Positions 1-8,299 of a stretch of 64,000 nucleotides of DNA are shown here, one piece after another. The notes under the pieces are model-generated. The model ran no database searches. It had not been told where the DNA came from and was given only the letters and a program-made list of their open reading frames with translations. The stretch covers positions 16,192 to 80,191 of the forward strand of contig CAZJAA010000009.1 of assembly GCA_964544055.1 (NCBI GenBank), in the 5' to 3' direction. Origin of the DNA: SIG299 sp964544055 (GTDB lineage: Bacteria > Bacillota > Clostridia > Lachnospirales > Lachnospiraceae). A program made the position numbers and the translations under genes. Position 1 is the first letter of the stretch. Every line of letters begins with the position of its first letter.

Positions 1-1047
1 TGCACGAACCGCATCAATCATGCCCTGGTCTTCACTGACCGGAATAAATGCACCGCTTAAGCCGCCAACATAGGAAGATGCCATAACTCCGCCTTTTTTT
101 ACCTGGTCATTTAACAGGGCAAGTGCCGCCGTAGTACCCGGTGCACCCGGATGCTCCAGACCAATTTCCTTTAAAATTTCTGCTACAGAATCACCAATCG
201 CAGGGGTCGGAGCAAGGGAAAGGTCTACAATGCCAAACGGAATGCCGAGCATGGCAGAAGCTTCTTTTGCCACAAGCTGACCAACTCTTGTAATTTTAAA
301 CGCCGTTTTCTTAATTGTTTCACAAAGTATTTCAAAATTTTCTCCGCGAACCTGTTCCAATGCCGTTTTTACAACGCCCGGACCGCTGACACCGACATTA
401 ATGATGGCATCCGCTTCCGTCACCCCATGAAAAGCTCCTGCCATAAACGGATTGTCATCCGGTGCATTACAGAAAATAACAAGCTTTGCACAGCCAAGAG
501 AATCTGCATCCTTTGTTTCTTCTGCTGTCTTTTTCACAATTTCACCAAGCAGCTTTACCGCATCCATGTTAATTCCAGTTTTGGTGGAACCAACATTGAC
601 CGAACTGCACACACGTTCCGTTTTTGCCAATGCCTTTGGAATCGATAAAATCAGGTTTTTGTCAGCTGTTGTCATGCCCTTGCTGACTAAAGCAGAGTAA
701 CCACCCAGGAAATTTACACCGACTGTTTTTGCTGCCGCATCGAGTGTTTCTGCAATTTCTACGAAATCCTCCGGTGTTTTGCAGCAGACACCGCCTATCA
801 ATGCGATTGGTGTCACGGAAATTCTTTTGTTTACTACCGGAATTTTATATTCCTTTTCAATCTGGTTTCCTGTTTCTACCAGTTTTGCAGCGACTGTGGT
901 AATTTTGTTGTAAATTTTCTTTTTGCATTCCTGTAAATCGGAATCTGCACAATCTAAAAGACTGATACCCAGAGTAATGGTTCTTACATCCAGGTTTTCC
1001 TTTTCAATCATCTGGTTTGTTTCAATTACTTCCTGTATGTTAATCAC
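1..1047 (-). CDS. PFL/UPF0210 (DUF711) family protein, C-terminal part outside window
   Basis: The minus-strand frame is open from a GTG at 1047 to the window edge, giving 349 residues of a family normally about 450 residues long, so only the C-terminal end is missing. The visible part starts VINIQEVIETNQMIEKEN and ends with FIPVSEDQGMIDAVRA, which I recognise as the PFL (UPF0210, DUF711) family. Its biochemical role is not established. GTG was chosen as the start because the nearby ATG at 1057 meets a stop after five codons and an AAGGA lies about ten bases ahead of the GTG. The ACT-domain gene ends 17 bases upstream; this pair is a common two-gene unit in Firmicutes, which suggests that the ACT protein senses a ligand for, or regulates, the PFL protein. 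Confidence 0.85.
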   Translation of the reverse strand, partial: MINIQEVIETNQMIEKENLDVRTITLGISLLDCADSDLQECKKKIYNKITTVAAKLVETGNQIEKEYKIPVVNKRISVTPIALIGGVCCKTPEDFVEIAETLDAAAKTVGVNFLGGYSALVSKGMTTADKNLILSIPKALAKTERVCSSVNVGSTKTGINMDAVKLLGEIVKKTAEETKDADSLGCAKLVIFCNAPDDNPFMAGAFHGVTEADAIINVGVSGPGVVKTALEQVRGENFEILCETIKKTAFKITRVGQLVAKEASAMLGIPFGIVDLSLAPTPAIGDSVAEILKEIGLEHPGAPGTTAALALLNDQVKKGGVMASSYVGGLSGAFIPVSEDQGMIDAVRA

Positions 1048-1064
1048 GGTTGTTCATTCCTTTC

Positions 1065-1337
1065 TTAAATGCGGTGCATCATATTGAAAATATCTTCTCG
1101 CTGCGTCTTAATGACAACGCCAATGTTTTCACCGATTTTTTCCAGTTCTGTAGCTACCACCAAAAAATCCTTTTCGGTTTTTCCAAAATCCGCAATCATC
1201 ATCATGTTAAAATATTCCTGAACAATGGTTTGGGAAATATCCAGAATATTTATATTGTTCTCTGCAAGATATGTACAAACCTTTGCAATAATGCCTACAC
1301 TGTCTTTTCCTACTACTGTAATCACTGCTTTTTTCAT
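1065..1337 (-). CDS. ACT domain-containing protein (UPF0237 family)
   Basis: This 90-residue protein is a single ACT domain. It opens with MKKAVITVVGKDSVGIIAKV, the typical first strand and helix of the UPF0237 group, followed by a second beta-alpha-beta unit (NILDISQTIVQEYFNMMMIADF). ACT domains bind small ligands, often amino acids, and regulate a partner protein. No catalytic domain is attached. The gene sits directly upstream of the PFL family gene with a 17-base gap, so both are probably on one transcript. The ligand cannot be read from the sequence. Length and both ends agree with full-length family members. Confidence 0.9.
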   Translation of the reverse strand: MKKAVITVVGKDSVGIIAKVCTYLAENNINILDISQTIVQEYFNMMMIADFGKTEKDFLVVATELEKIGENIGVVIKTQREDIFNMMHRI

Positions 1338-1388
1338 AATCTGTTTCCTTTCTGTTCATTCGCACTTTTTAAATTTACGCATTTAAAT

Positions 1389-2186
1389 TTATAATATATG
1401 AAACATCCCAGACGGCACTTCTCGCGGAGCAACCTTTAAATCCGGCAGGTTTTCTTCTCCTACCTTCAGGATGAGCTCTGCTCTGACTGTTTCATAGGCC
1501 AGTTCAGGATAATTATTTTCTTTGCTTAAATGTGCTAAAACAACATGCTGCAAATTTTCATGGTATAATCTGCACAAAAGCTCTGCTGCCGTGTCATTTG
1601 ATAAATGTCCGTGTTCGCCTAAAATCCGTTGTTTCAGGTAATAGGGGTAACTGCCCACCATCAGCATATTTTCATCATGGTTGGATTCCAGATAAAGTAA
1701 CTCCGAATTTTTTAGGTAGTTCACTGTTTTTTCCGTATATACACCAAGATCTGTCGCCATTCCTATTTTGTGTCCCTCTGCCTCAAACGTATACGCCACG
1801 GGATTGGCAGCATCATGGGATACCGAAAATGGGGTTATCTGAATTTCTCCGATGGAAAAGCTTTCTTCCGGAATGACCGGCTGCAAAAGTGCATCTTCCA
1901 CTTTTCCGATGCTCGTTTTTCCTTTTTTCATGGCACAAAAGGTTTCTACCGTTCCATAAATAGGAATACCATATTTTCGTGCCACCACACCCAGTCCCTG
2001 AATATGATCAGAATGTTCATGGGTTACCAGTAACCCAGTAAGACTTTCTGGGTTCACACCAGCTTCCAAAAGGCCCTGTTCGATTTTCTTTCCGCTGATT
2101 CCTGCATCTACCAGCAGATGAGTGGAAGCGTGACCGACATAAATACAGTTTCCGCTGCTTCCACTCGCAATGCTGCATAATCTCAT
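1389..2186 (-). CDS. walJ: MBL-fold metallo-hydrolase, WalJ/YycJ family
   Basis: This 265-residue protein has the metallo-beta-lactamase fold. After the typical start MRLCSIASGSSGNC come the metal-binding motif VTHEHSDHIQG (HxHxDH, around residue 60) and a later ATDLG that supplies the bridging aspartate. The family is named after WalJ (YycJ), which is linked in Bacillus to the WalRK cell-wall regulon and proposed to act as a nuclease coordinating cell division with replication; no walRK genes are nearby here. I chose the ATG at 2186; an in-frame GTG at 2201 would add five residues, and neither has a clearly better ribosome binding site. The gene follows the FtsA-like gene with a short gap, so they are probably co-transcribed. 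Confidence 0.85.
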   Translation of the reverse strand: MRLCSIASGSSGNCIYVGHASTHLLVDAGISGKKIEQGLLEAGVNPESLTGLLVTHEHSDHIQGLGVVARKYGIPIYGTVETFCAMKKGKTSIGKVEDALLQPVIPEESFSIGEIQITPFSVSHDAANPVAYTFEAEGHKIGMATDLGVYTEKTVNYLKNSELLYLESNHDENMLMVGSYPYYLKQRILGEHGHLSNDTAAELLCRLYHENLQHVVLAHLSKENNYPELAYETVRAELILKVGEENLPDLKVAPREVPSGMFHIL

Positions 2187-2207
2187 GTTTCTTACATCCA
2201 CTTTCTT

Positions 2208-4286
2208 TTATTTCCAGTATAAATCAATGATGTCACCGTCCGCTAAGGGATTGGTAAATTCTGCCTTTTTGCCATTTTGCAGCATTACAACAGTTTCACC
2301 ATGTGGCTGACTTAAATCAATCGGATAGACATCCAGAATATCCACAAAACAATAATTCGTTTTTCCTGTCAGCGTAACCGGCATGCCATTCACCATAAGT
2401 ACAAGCGGTGCAGCTGCCTTGTCTGTTGTCTTAGAAAAATTTGTAGCCGTAGTTGCACTCGGAGCCGCAGGCTCTGCTGACATGGTATCCGCAGCCGCCG
2501 CTTCTGCCTCCGCTTCCAGAAGTTCATCCAGCGTCTGCTCCGGATGTTTTTCTTCCAACGACCACTCTACCGTAAAGTTTTCATACACTTTTTCTTCTTT
2601 TCCGGCCAGACGGTTATTTACATAAATATGCTCCGTAAACGGCAAATCCATAAACTCCAACAGTTTTTCCAGCGTATAGTAGGAAAGAAGCTTTAATTCA
2701 TCTCCTTCTTTTATGCTGTAATATTCCGAAACAAGCTCACCGTTTGCTTCGATAAATTTTGGACAGACAACCTGTTTGTGATTTACCTCAAATGAAATCG
2801 TCGAACGGTATTCCGGAAGCTGGCGCACTTCATAAGATGCGTCTTTTCCTACCGTAGATTCCTTAATTTCTATTCTGGCATTTGGCTCAATCGGAGAATT
2901 AAACGCTGCCGGCTTACCGTTCACCGTAATTTCTGCTGCCTCACCGGCTTCTCCGCGTACCATGCGTTTTGTACCATCCAACGTAAAATTAAGTTCTCTG
3001 CCGCGTCTTGGAAACAGGGCATCATTTGGAAAACCATTCTGCATTGCTGCATCAATTACAGTAAGCTTGTTGTTATCGTACAACTTGACGCTTTCTCCAT
3101 TGACAGTAACAAAAATAAAATTATTCTTGTTTTCGTAGTAATTCAGGCAGATACCAATCGGAGTTACCAGAGTCGGATCCTTTTTAATCCCCTCTTTAAG
3201 GAAATGAACAAATCCAAGCACTTCTTCTCCGCGAAGAGCTACCCTCTCTTTTGGAATGCCAAGCCATTGGGCAAGACTTTCCGTATAACCTGCAATTTTT
3301 CCGCCGCCGCCAACAACAAATACTGCACTAACTGCTTTTCCACCATTTAAATCCTTAATTTTTTCTGCTACCTGCTTTGTCATGGCTTCCACCACAGGAC
3401 GAAGTTCCTCTCTCACCTGCTCCGGAGTCGTTTTTTGTGACAAGCCCATTATATCTTTAAAGGAAATACTCTTTTTCTTTGTATTGGATTCCAGTTTGAT
3501 TTTTTCTGCTGTGGCAAAATCCACCAGATGCATGCCTGTCAGCTGTTCGGTCAAAAGATCACCTGCCATTGGAATCATGCCATAAGAAACTATACTGCCT
3601 TCTCTTGTAATGGAAATATCAGAGGTTCCCGCTCCCACATCGACCAACGCAATGTTGAGCAGACGAAACTTTTCCGGAATGGCAACCTGAATGGCTGCAA
3701 TTGGCTCCAAAGTAAGGTTTGCCACCTTTAAGCCCGCTTTTTCAACCGCAGTATGCAAGCCTCCAATCACCTCGTCCGGCAGGAAAGTTGCAAGCACATC
3801 TGCCGCAATTTTATTTGCCTTATGATCCTCCAGATTGGTAATTGCAAAATCATTTAAGTAATACTTTACTACTGTGTAAGCAACACAATAATAATTTGTT
3901 TCCTCTTCTTTGATTTTCTGATAAGCATTTTCTACACCAAGCAGTTCCAGGGCACGAATCATTTCCGTGCTGACCGTGACCTCCTGCGGGAACTCGGTAT
4001 CTACATGCACGGTAACTGTTTTTAAGACACGTCCTGCCGCTGCAATACATACTTCCTCCAGCTTCTGTCCAATCTGCTTTTCCAGGCTGCGTTTGACCTG
4101 TTCAATGGTTTCTGCAACCTTGTTGATATCGTGAATCTGACCGTCCCGCATAGCACGGGTGTCATGCATTTTTATTTCCTGGGCAACCACGGTAAAATCA
4201 TTCAGCGACTTTTTATAGCCAACCGTTCCCACGATACTCCTTGTTCCAATATCAAGACCAAATACCAACTGCTCCGGATTTGCCAT
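2208..4286 (-). CDS. FtsA-like actin-fold protein with long C-terminal extension
   Basis: The 692-residue protein begins MANPEQLVFGLDIGTRSIVG, an actin/HSP70-type phosphate-1 loop, followed by an SHS2/1C-like insertion and a phosphate-2 motif (ALVDVGAGTSDISI, about residue 210) and an adenosine motif (VFVVGGGGKIAGY, about residue 325). This is the FtsA/PilM ATPase family, but FtsA is usually about 420 residues. Residues after about 390 form an extension with repeated small beta domains and an Ala-rich linker (about 600-630), and I see no clear C-terminal FtsA membrane helix. The start at 4286 was chosen because GGAGG lies seven bases ahead of it; an upstream ATG lacks one. The ftsZ gene is not nearby. 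A role in division or envelope assembly is inferred only from the fold. Confidence 0.75.
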   Translation of the reverse strand: MANPEQLVFGLDIGTRSIVGTVGYKKSLNDFTVVAQEIKMHDTRAMRDGQIHDINKVAETIEQVKRSLEKQIGQKLEEVCIAAAGRVLKTVTVHVDTEFPQEVTVSTEMIRALELLGVENAYQKIKEEETNYYCVAYTVVKYYLNDFAITNLEDHKANKIAADVLATFLPDEVIGGLHTAVEKAGLKVANLTLEPIAAIQVAIPEKFRLLNIALVDVGAGTSDISITREGSIVSYGMIPMAGDLLTEQLTGMHLVDFATAEKIKLESNTKKKSISFKDIMGLSQKTTPEQVREELRPVVEAMTKQVAEKIKDLNGGKAVSAVFVVGGGGKIAGYTESLAQWLGIPKERVALRGEEVLGFVHFLKEGIKKDPTLVTPIGICLNYYENKNNFIFVTVNGESVKLYDNNKLTVIDAAMQNGFPNDALFPRRGRELNFTLDGTKRMVRGEAGEAAEITVNGKPAAFNSPIEPNARIEIKESTVGKDASYEVRQLPEYRSTISFEVNHKQVVCPKFIEANGELVSEYYSIKEGDELKLLSYYTLEKLLEFMDLPFTEHIYVNNRLAGKEEKVYENFTVEWSLEEKHPEQTLDELLEAEAEAAAADTMSAEPAAPSATTATNFSKTTDKAAAPLVLMVNGMPVTLTGKTNYCFVDILDVYPIDLSQPHGETVVMLQNGKKAEFTNPLADGDIIDLYWK

Positions 4287-4327
4287 TGTGAGCCTCCATT
4301 CCATAAAAAAGTACTCTTTTTATTATA

Positions 4328-4993
4328 TCACATCTTGTCCGTACTTTCCACAAAATCTTTCAGAAGAACAGCAATTTTTTTTGAAAGAACCTTGTCTGCT
4401 TCTTCTTTCGGTCTGTCCGGATTTTCAATTACGACATCCGCATTTGCCAGAAATTCTTCTTCCGAAAGCTGTCCTGCTAAAATATCAGAGATTTTTTTCT
4501 CTGAATATCCTCTTTTTTCTTTCATACGACGAATGCGGTCCGCAAGCGGTGCATGCACATACCAGATTGAATCACAGATGCTTTTATAGCCTGCTTCTAT
4601 CAATAGTGCTGCCTCAATGACTACTACCCCCCGGTATGCTTCTGCCGTAAGACGTAATAATTCTTCTTTAACCTTTTTTTGTACCAGCGGATGAGTCAGA
4701 CGATTTAACCGCTGTCTGGAAGCTTCCGTTGCCATGGCAGTTTCTGACAATCTGGCATGCGATATTGCTCTGATCGCATTTTCCTTCTTCTCATCCTCCA
4801 GAATCTTTTCCCCAAACTCCTTTACGAGTGCTTCGTAAGAGGCACCGCCCGGTTGCATGAGTTCGTGTGCAATCACGTCACAATGTAAAAACACGGTCGG
4901 AACTGTTTTTTGTATTTGTTCTACAACTGTAGTCTTTCCGCTTCCCACACCACCGGTAATTCCAAGAATCATAAAGCTTCTATTTTGTTTCAT
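4328..4993 (-). CDS. coaE: Dephospho-CoA kinase
   Basis: CoaE phosphorylates the 3' hydroxyl of dephospho-CoA, the last step of coenzyme A synthesis in the cytoplasm. The 221-residue protein carries the P-loop GITGGVGSGKTTV near the N-terminus, the conserved HCDVIAHEL segment (the family's D-x-hydrophobic motif), and the lid-region RIRRMKEKRGYSEKKISDIL. Length is normal, with a short C-terminal extension. The start at 4993 overlaps the end of polA by 14 bases and has AGGAGA eight bases upstream; an internal ATG at 4972 would also keep the P-loop but has no such site. The polA-coaE order is common in Firmicutes, and the overlap implies translational coupling. Confidence 0.95.
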   Translation of the reverse strand: MKQNRSFMILGITGGVGSGKTTVVEQIQKTVPTVFLHCDVIAHELMQPGGASYEALVKEFGEKILEDEKKENAIRAISHARLSETAMATEASRQRLNRLTHPLVQKKVKEELLRLTAEAYRGVVVIEAALLIEAGYKSICDSIWYVHAPLADRIRRMKEKRGYSEKKISDILAGQLSEEEFLANADVVIENPDRPKEEADKVLSKKIAVLLKDFVESTDKM

Positions 4994-7652
4994 ACCAGTT
5001 TTCTCCTGTCTTTACTTCTACCGAAAGCGGAACACTTAGCTCGGCTGCTGCCATCATCTCTGTTTTCAAAATTTCTGCTACCCGAGAGGCTTCCTCTGCC
5101 GGGGCTTCCAAAAGCAGTTCATCATGAATCTGAAGCAGAATTTTTGCATCCAGCTTCTCCTTTTTCAACGCTGCGGCTACCCGAAGCATGGCGATTTTCA
5201 TAATATCTGCTGCCGTTCCCTGAATTGGCGTGTTCATGGCGATACGCTCACCAAAGCTTCGCTGCATAAAATTGGAAGAAGAAATTTCTGGAACCGGACG
5301 CTTTCTTCCGTATAATGTGGCAACCGCACCTGTTTTTTTTGCCTCTTCCACCAGACTATCCAGATAATTTTTTATGCCTGGATAAGTTGCAAAATACTGA
5401 CTAATATACTCTTCCGCTTCTTTACGGGAAATGTTTAAATCCTGTCCCAGTCCGAAAGAACTGATGCCATACACAATCCCGAAATTTACTGCCTTGGCAT
5501 TACTTCGCTGTGCCGGAGTAACTTCTTCAAACGGAATATGAAATACTTTGGAAGCAGTCATTCGATGAATGTCCTGTTCTTCCCTGTATGCCTGAATCAG
5601 ACTGTCATCTCCTGACATATGTGCTAAAATTCTCAGCTCAATCTGAGAATAGTCTGCATCAACAAACACGCAACCATCTTTTGGAGTAAACATTTTTCTT
5701 ATCTGCCTGCCCAGCTCAATCCGCACAGGAATGTTCTGCAGATTTGGCTCTGCACTGCTTAAGCGGCCGGTAGCGGTAACTGTCTGTTGAAATTTCGTAT
5801 GAATTCTGCCATCCTCTGCAATGAAAGAATCCAGACCGTCTGCATAAGTACTCTTTAACTTTGCCAGCGTACGATATTCCAGAATTTTTTCAACAATCGG
5901 GTCTTCGGACTTTATTTTTTCCAGCACCTCAGCCGAAGTGGAATAACCGGTTTTTGTCTTTTTCCCACCCGGCATTTTCAGTTTTTCAAATAAAATGACA
6001 CCCAGCTGCTTTGGAGAATTGATATTAAATACCTCTCCCGCCATGGTATAGATTTCTTTTTCCAGTGCTTCTATGCCTTCCTTTAATCTGGCTCCATAGT
6101 GAAACAATTCCTGCTTGTTTATGTGAATTCCGGTCTTTTCCATTTCATATAAAAGAAAGGTTAATGGCATTTCAACGTTCTGAAACAGGGAAAGCATTCC
6201 TTCTTTTTTCAGTCGTTCTGTTAAGACATCCACGGCAAGATACGTTACCCGTGTATTTCTTGCCAGTAAGCGACAGGCATCTTCTCTGCCGGTCGACAAT
6301 GCCTCAGCAAGAGACTGTTTTTGCAAAATATCCTCCACTGACGGAATTGCCGTGCCAAGATAATCTCTTGCAACATCCACCGGAAGATACGAGTCTTTCA
6401 ACGGATTTAACAAATATGCCGCAATTTCTGCGTCAAATATATGTGTTCTCGCATTTTCGGAAAAAAAGCCTGCCGTCTGCTTTGCACTAAACAGGGCAAG
6501 CGTCACGCCCTGTTCTGCCAGAGTATTGAGCTTCTGCCACAACAGTTCCTCCGTAAAGGAATCATCCGTCAGCACATAATAATTTTTTTCTGCGTCCGCT
6601 ATCATCAGACCGGTTCTTCCTGTATCAAACAGACCCAGCTGCATATTTTCCATATTCACCGGGACCGAAACTGCAAACAATTTCTGCTTCTGCAGGTGCT
6701 GAAACAGTTTTTCTGCTTTCTTCCTGTCTTCCAACAGCTCGTATTCCTCTAAGATTACGGTCTGTTCTGTCATCTCCTGTTCCGATAAATGAAATTTGGA
6801 AAGCAGTGATTTCATTTCCAGCTGTTTCAATATCTGATAAGCTTCTTTTGTAAATATATTGCCAAGCTTTGCTGCTTCATAAGAAAAATCCAGTACACAG
6901 TCTGTTTTAATGGTAGCAAGCTCTTTGCTTAATAACGCAAGCTGCTGGTTTTCACGGAGGGATTCCCTTATCTTATTCGGCATAATCTCTTCCATGTGCT
7001 CCAACGTGTTCTCCACTGTTTCAAACTGGGTCAGCAGCTTGACTGCCGTTTTTTCCCCAATTCCGGGAACACCCGGAATATTGTCCGAAGCATCTCCCAT
7101 CAATCCCTTTAAATCGATAATCTGCAGTGGCTTTAAGCCGTATTTATCGATTACATCCTGGGTATAATAATCTTCTATTTCCGTACCGGTACGCTTTGTC
7201 TTTGGAATGCGCACTTTAATAACATCATCCGCAATCTGCAGTAAATCACGATCTCCAGACACCAAAGACACTTCGTAGCCGGCGGCCTCACTCTGCTTTG
7301 CCAGTGTTCCTAAAATATCGTCTGCTTCATAGCCCGGACGCTCCAAGCGAAAAATGCCACACGCATCCAGAAGCTCCTTTAATACCGGAATCTGTTCCCT
7401 TAATTCTTCTGGCATGCTTTTTCTTGTTCCCTTATAGGCATCATACATTTCATGACGGAACGTTGGATGTTTGACATCAAAAGCAACAGCCAGATATTCC
7501 GGTTTTTCCTCTTCCAAAAGTTTTAACAGAATATTAAAAAAGCCGAGGATTCCGTTGGTATGCCTACCGTCCGTTGTTGTTAAATCCGGCAGCCCATAAA
7601 ACGCACGGTTTACAATGCTGTTTCCGTCAATCAAAACAATTTTCTCACTCAT
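4980..7652 (-). CDS. polA: DNA polymerase I
   Basis: Pol I fills gaps and removes RNA primers during replication and repair. The 890-residue protein has an N-terminal 5'-3' exonuclease (about 1-290, with LIDGNSIVNRAFYGL, YEADDILGTLA and GDRDLLQI), a middle 3'-5' exonuclease-like region (about 305-480) and a polymerase domain (about 500-890) with motif A DYSQIELRILAHMSGD, motif B RSNAKAVNFGIVYGISSFG and motif C IHDELLLE. The middle region lacks the FDTE-type acidic motif expected of an active proofreading site, as in Bacillus Pol I, so it is probably only structural. The downstream coaE overlaps its end. The upstream zinc-finger gene ends about 50 bases ahead and probably shares the transcript. 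Confidence 0.97.
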   Translation of the reverse strand: MSEKIVLIDGNSIVNRAFYGLPDLTTTDGRHTNGILGFFNILLKLLEEEKPEYLAVAFDVKHPTFRHEMYDAYKGTRKSMPEELREQIPVLKELLDACGIFRLERPGYEADDILGTLAKQSEAAGYEVSLVSGDRDLLQIADDVIKVRIPKTKRTGTEIEDYYTQDVIDKYGLKPLQIIDLKGLMGDASDNIPGVPGIGEKTAVKLLTQFETVENTLEHMEEIMPNKIRESLRENQQLALLSKELATIKTDCVLDFSYEAAKLGNIFTKEAYQILKQLEMKSLLSKFHLSEQEMTEQTVILEEYELLEDRKKAEKLFQHLQKQKLFAVSVPVNMENMQLGLFDTGRTGLMIADAEKNYYVLTDDSFTEELLWQKLNTLAEQGVTLALFSAKQTAGFFSENARTHIFDAEIAAYLLNPLKDSYLPVDVARDYLGTAIPSVEDILQKQSLAEALSTGREDACRLLARNTRVTYLAVDVLTERLKKEGMLSLFQNVEMPLTFLLYEMEKTGIHINKQELFHYGARLKEGIEALEKEIYTMAGEVFNINSPKQLGVILFEKLKMPGGKKTKTGYSTSAEVLEKIKSEDPIVEKILEYRTLAKLKSTYADGLDSFIAEDGRIHTKFQQTVTATGRLSSAEPNLQNIPVRIELGRQIRKMFTPKDGCVFVDADYSQIELRILAHMSGDDSLIQAYREEQDIHRMTASKVFHIPFEEVTPAQRSNAKAVNFGIVYGISSFGLGQDLNISRKEAEEYISQYFATYPGIKNYLDSLVEEAKKTGAVATLYGRKRPVPEISSSNFMQRSFGERIAMNTPIQGTAADIMKIAMLRVAAALKKEKLDAKILLQIHDELLLEAPAEEASRVAEILKTEMMAAAELSVPLSVEVKTGENWYETK

Positions 7653-7703
7653 TTTGTTCTCTCCTTACGCATTACTGTTTCCTCCGGCTTTTTCCGACAA
7701 GCC

Positions 7704-8060
7704 TTACACCCCTATGCTGACACCCATAACCGCAGCCAGTACTACAACCAGCAGAGTATATACAAGCCGCCGTGCAAGATGTTCTTTTTTCTGTTTTGCG
7801 GCTGCCTGCTCCGTTCGTTCCAGACGTTTTTCGATATTCAGAAAAAAATTTCCCTTTTTCTCTCCGGTATCCAACGCTTCCCACTGCATCAGGGCAGATG
7901 CAAACGCATAGTATTCTTCCAGCTCTTCCCGGCAGGTCTTACAGGAACGCACATGCTTTACATACGCAGCAGCATTCTCCAGACTCATCTCATCCAGCAG
8001 ATATTCTTTTACAGAATGCTGTACCTGATAACAGGTCAGTTTCTTTGTTTTTCTTTTCAT
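7704..8060 (-). CDS. Zinc-finger (zf-HC2-like) single-pass membrane protein
   Basis: This 118-residue protein has an N-terminal cysteine/histidine cluster, C10 followed by H36-x3-C40-x2-C43, matching the anti-sigma-factor zinc finger (zf-HC2) pattern. A charged stretch follows (about 60-95) and one membrane helix at the C-terminus (about 98-118). Proteins of this form usually hold an ECF sigma factor at the membrane, but no sigma gene is adjacent; the downstream gene is polA. It has its own good promoter (8097-8125) and a GAGG site ahead of the ATG. The assignment to the zinc-finger class is firm on motif; an anti-sigma function is inference. Confidence 0.7.
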   Translation of the reverse strand: MKRKTKKLTCYQVQHSVKEYLLDEMSLENAAAYVKHVRSCKTCREELEEYYAFASALMQWEALDTGEKKGNFFLNIEKRLERTEQAAAKQKKEHLARRLVYTLLVVVLAAVMGVSIGV

Positions 8061-8096
8061 GGCGGCCTCGCTTTTTTACAAACTTTCTCACTGTCC

Positions 8097-8125
8097 AGTA
8101 TAACCGAATCCACACAATTTTTCAA
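8097..8125 (-). promoter_or_regulatory. Sigma-A-type promoter for the zinc-finger gene and polA
   Basis: Read on the minus strand, TTGAAA (8125-8120) is followed after exactly 17 bases by TATACT (8102-8097). Transcription would start about 30 bases ahead of the ATG at 8060. Confidence 0.7.
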
Positions 8126-8220
8126 CGGCGAATCGAAGAAAATTTGAGTTTCCGTAATTTGCCGCACAACCTTTTGAACCGGCGTCATTAAAAATTACGA
8201 AAACAGGAGCAAGAAAAAAC

Positions 8221-8249
8221 TTGTATTTTATAAAATTATTGTCTATACT
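8221..8249 (+). promoter_or_regulatory. Sigma-A-type promoter for argH
   Basis: TTGTAT (8221-8226) and TATACT (8244-8249) are separated by 17 bases, upstream of argH with a leader of about 45 bases. The 8061-8299 interval holds this promoter and the divergent one at 8097-8125; I see no clear ARG-box palindrome. Confidence 0.7.
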
Positions 8250-8299
8250 GTTACTTAATTGTTTTAAGTTTAAATTTTTTTAACGGAGGTACACAGATT

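Noticed and set aside
4980..7652. Active proofreading exonuclease in PolA
   Set aside because: The first exonuclease motif lacks the required acidic residues, as in Bacillus Pol I; this is ordinary for the phylum and not a finding.
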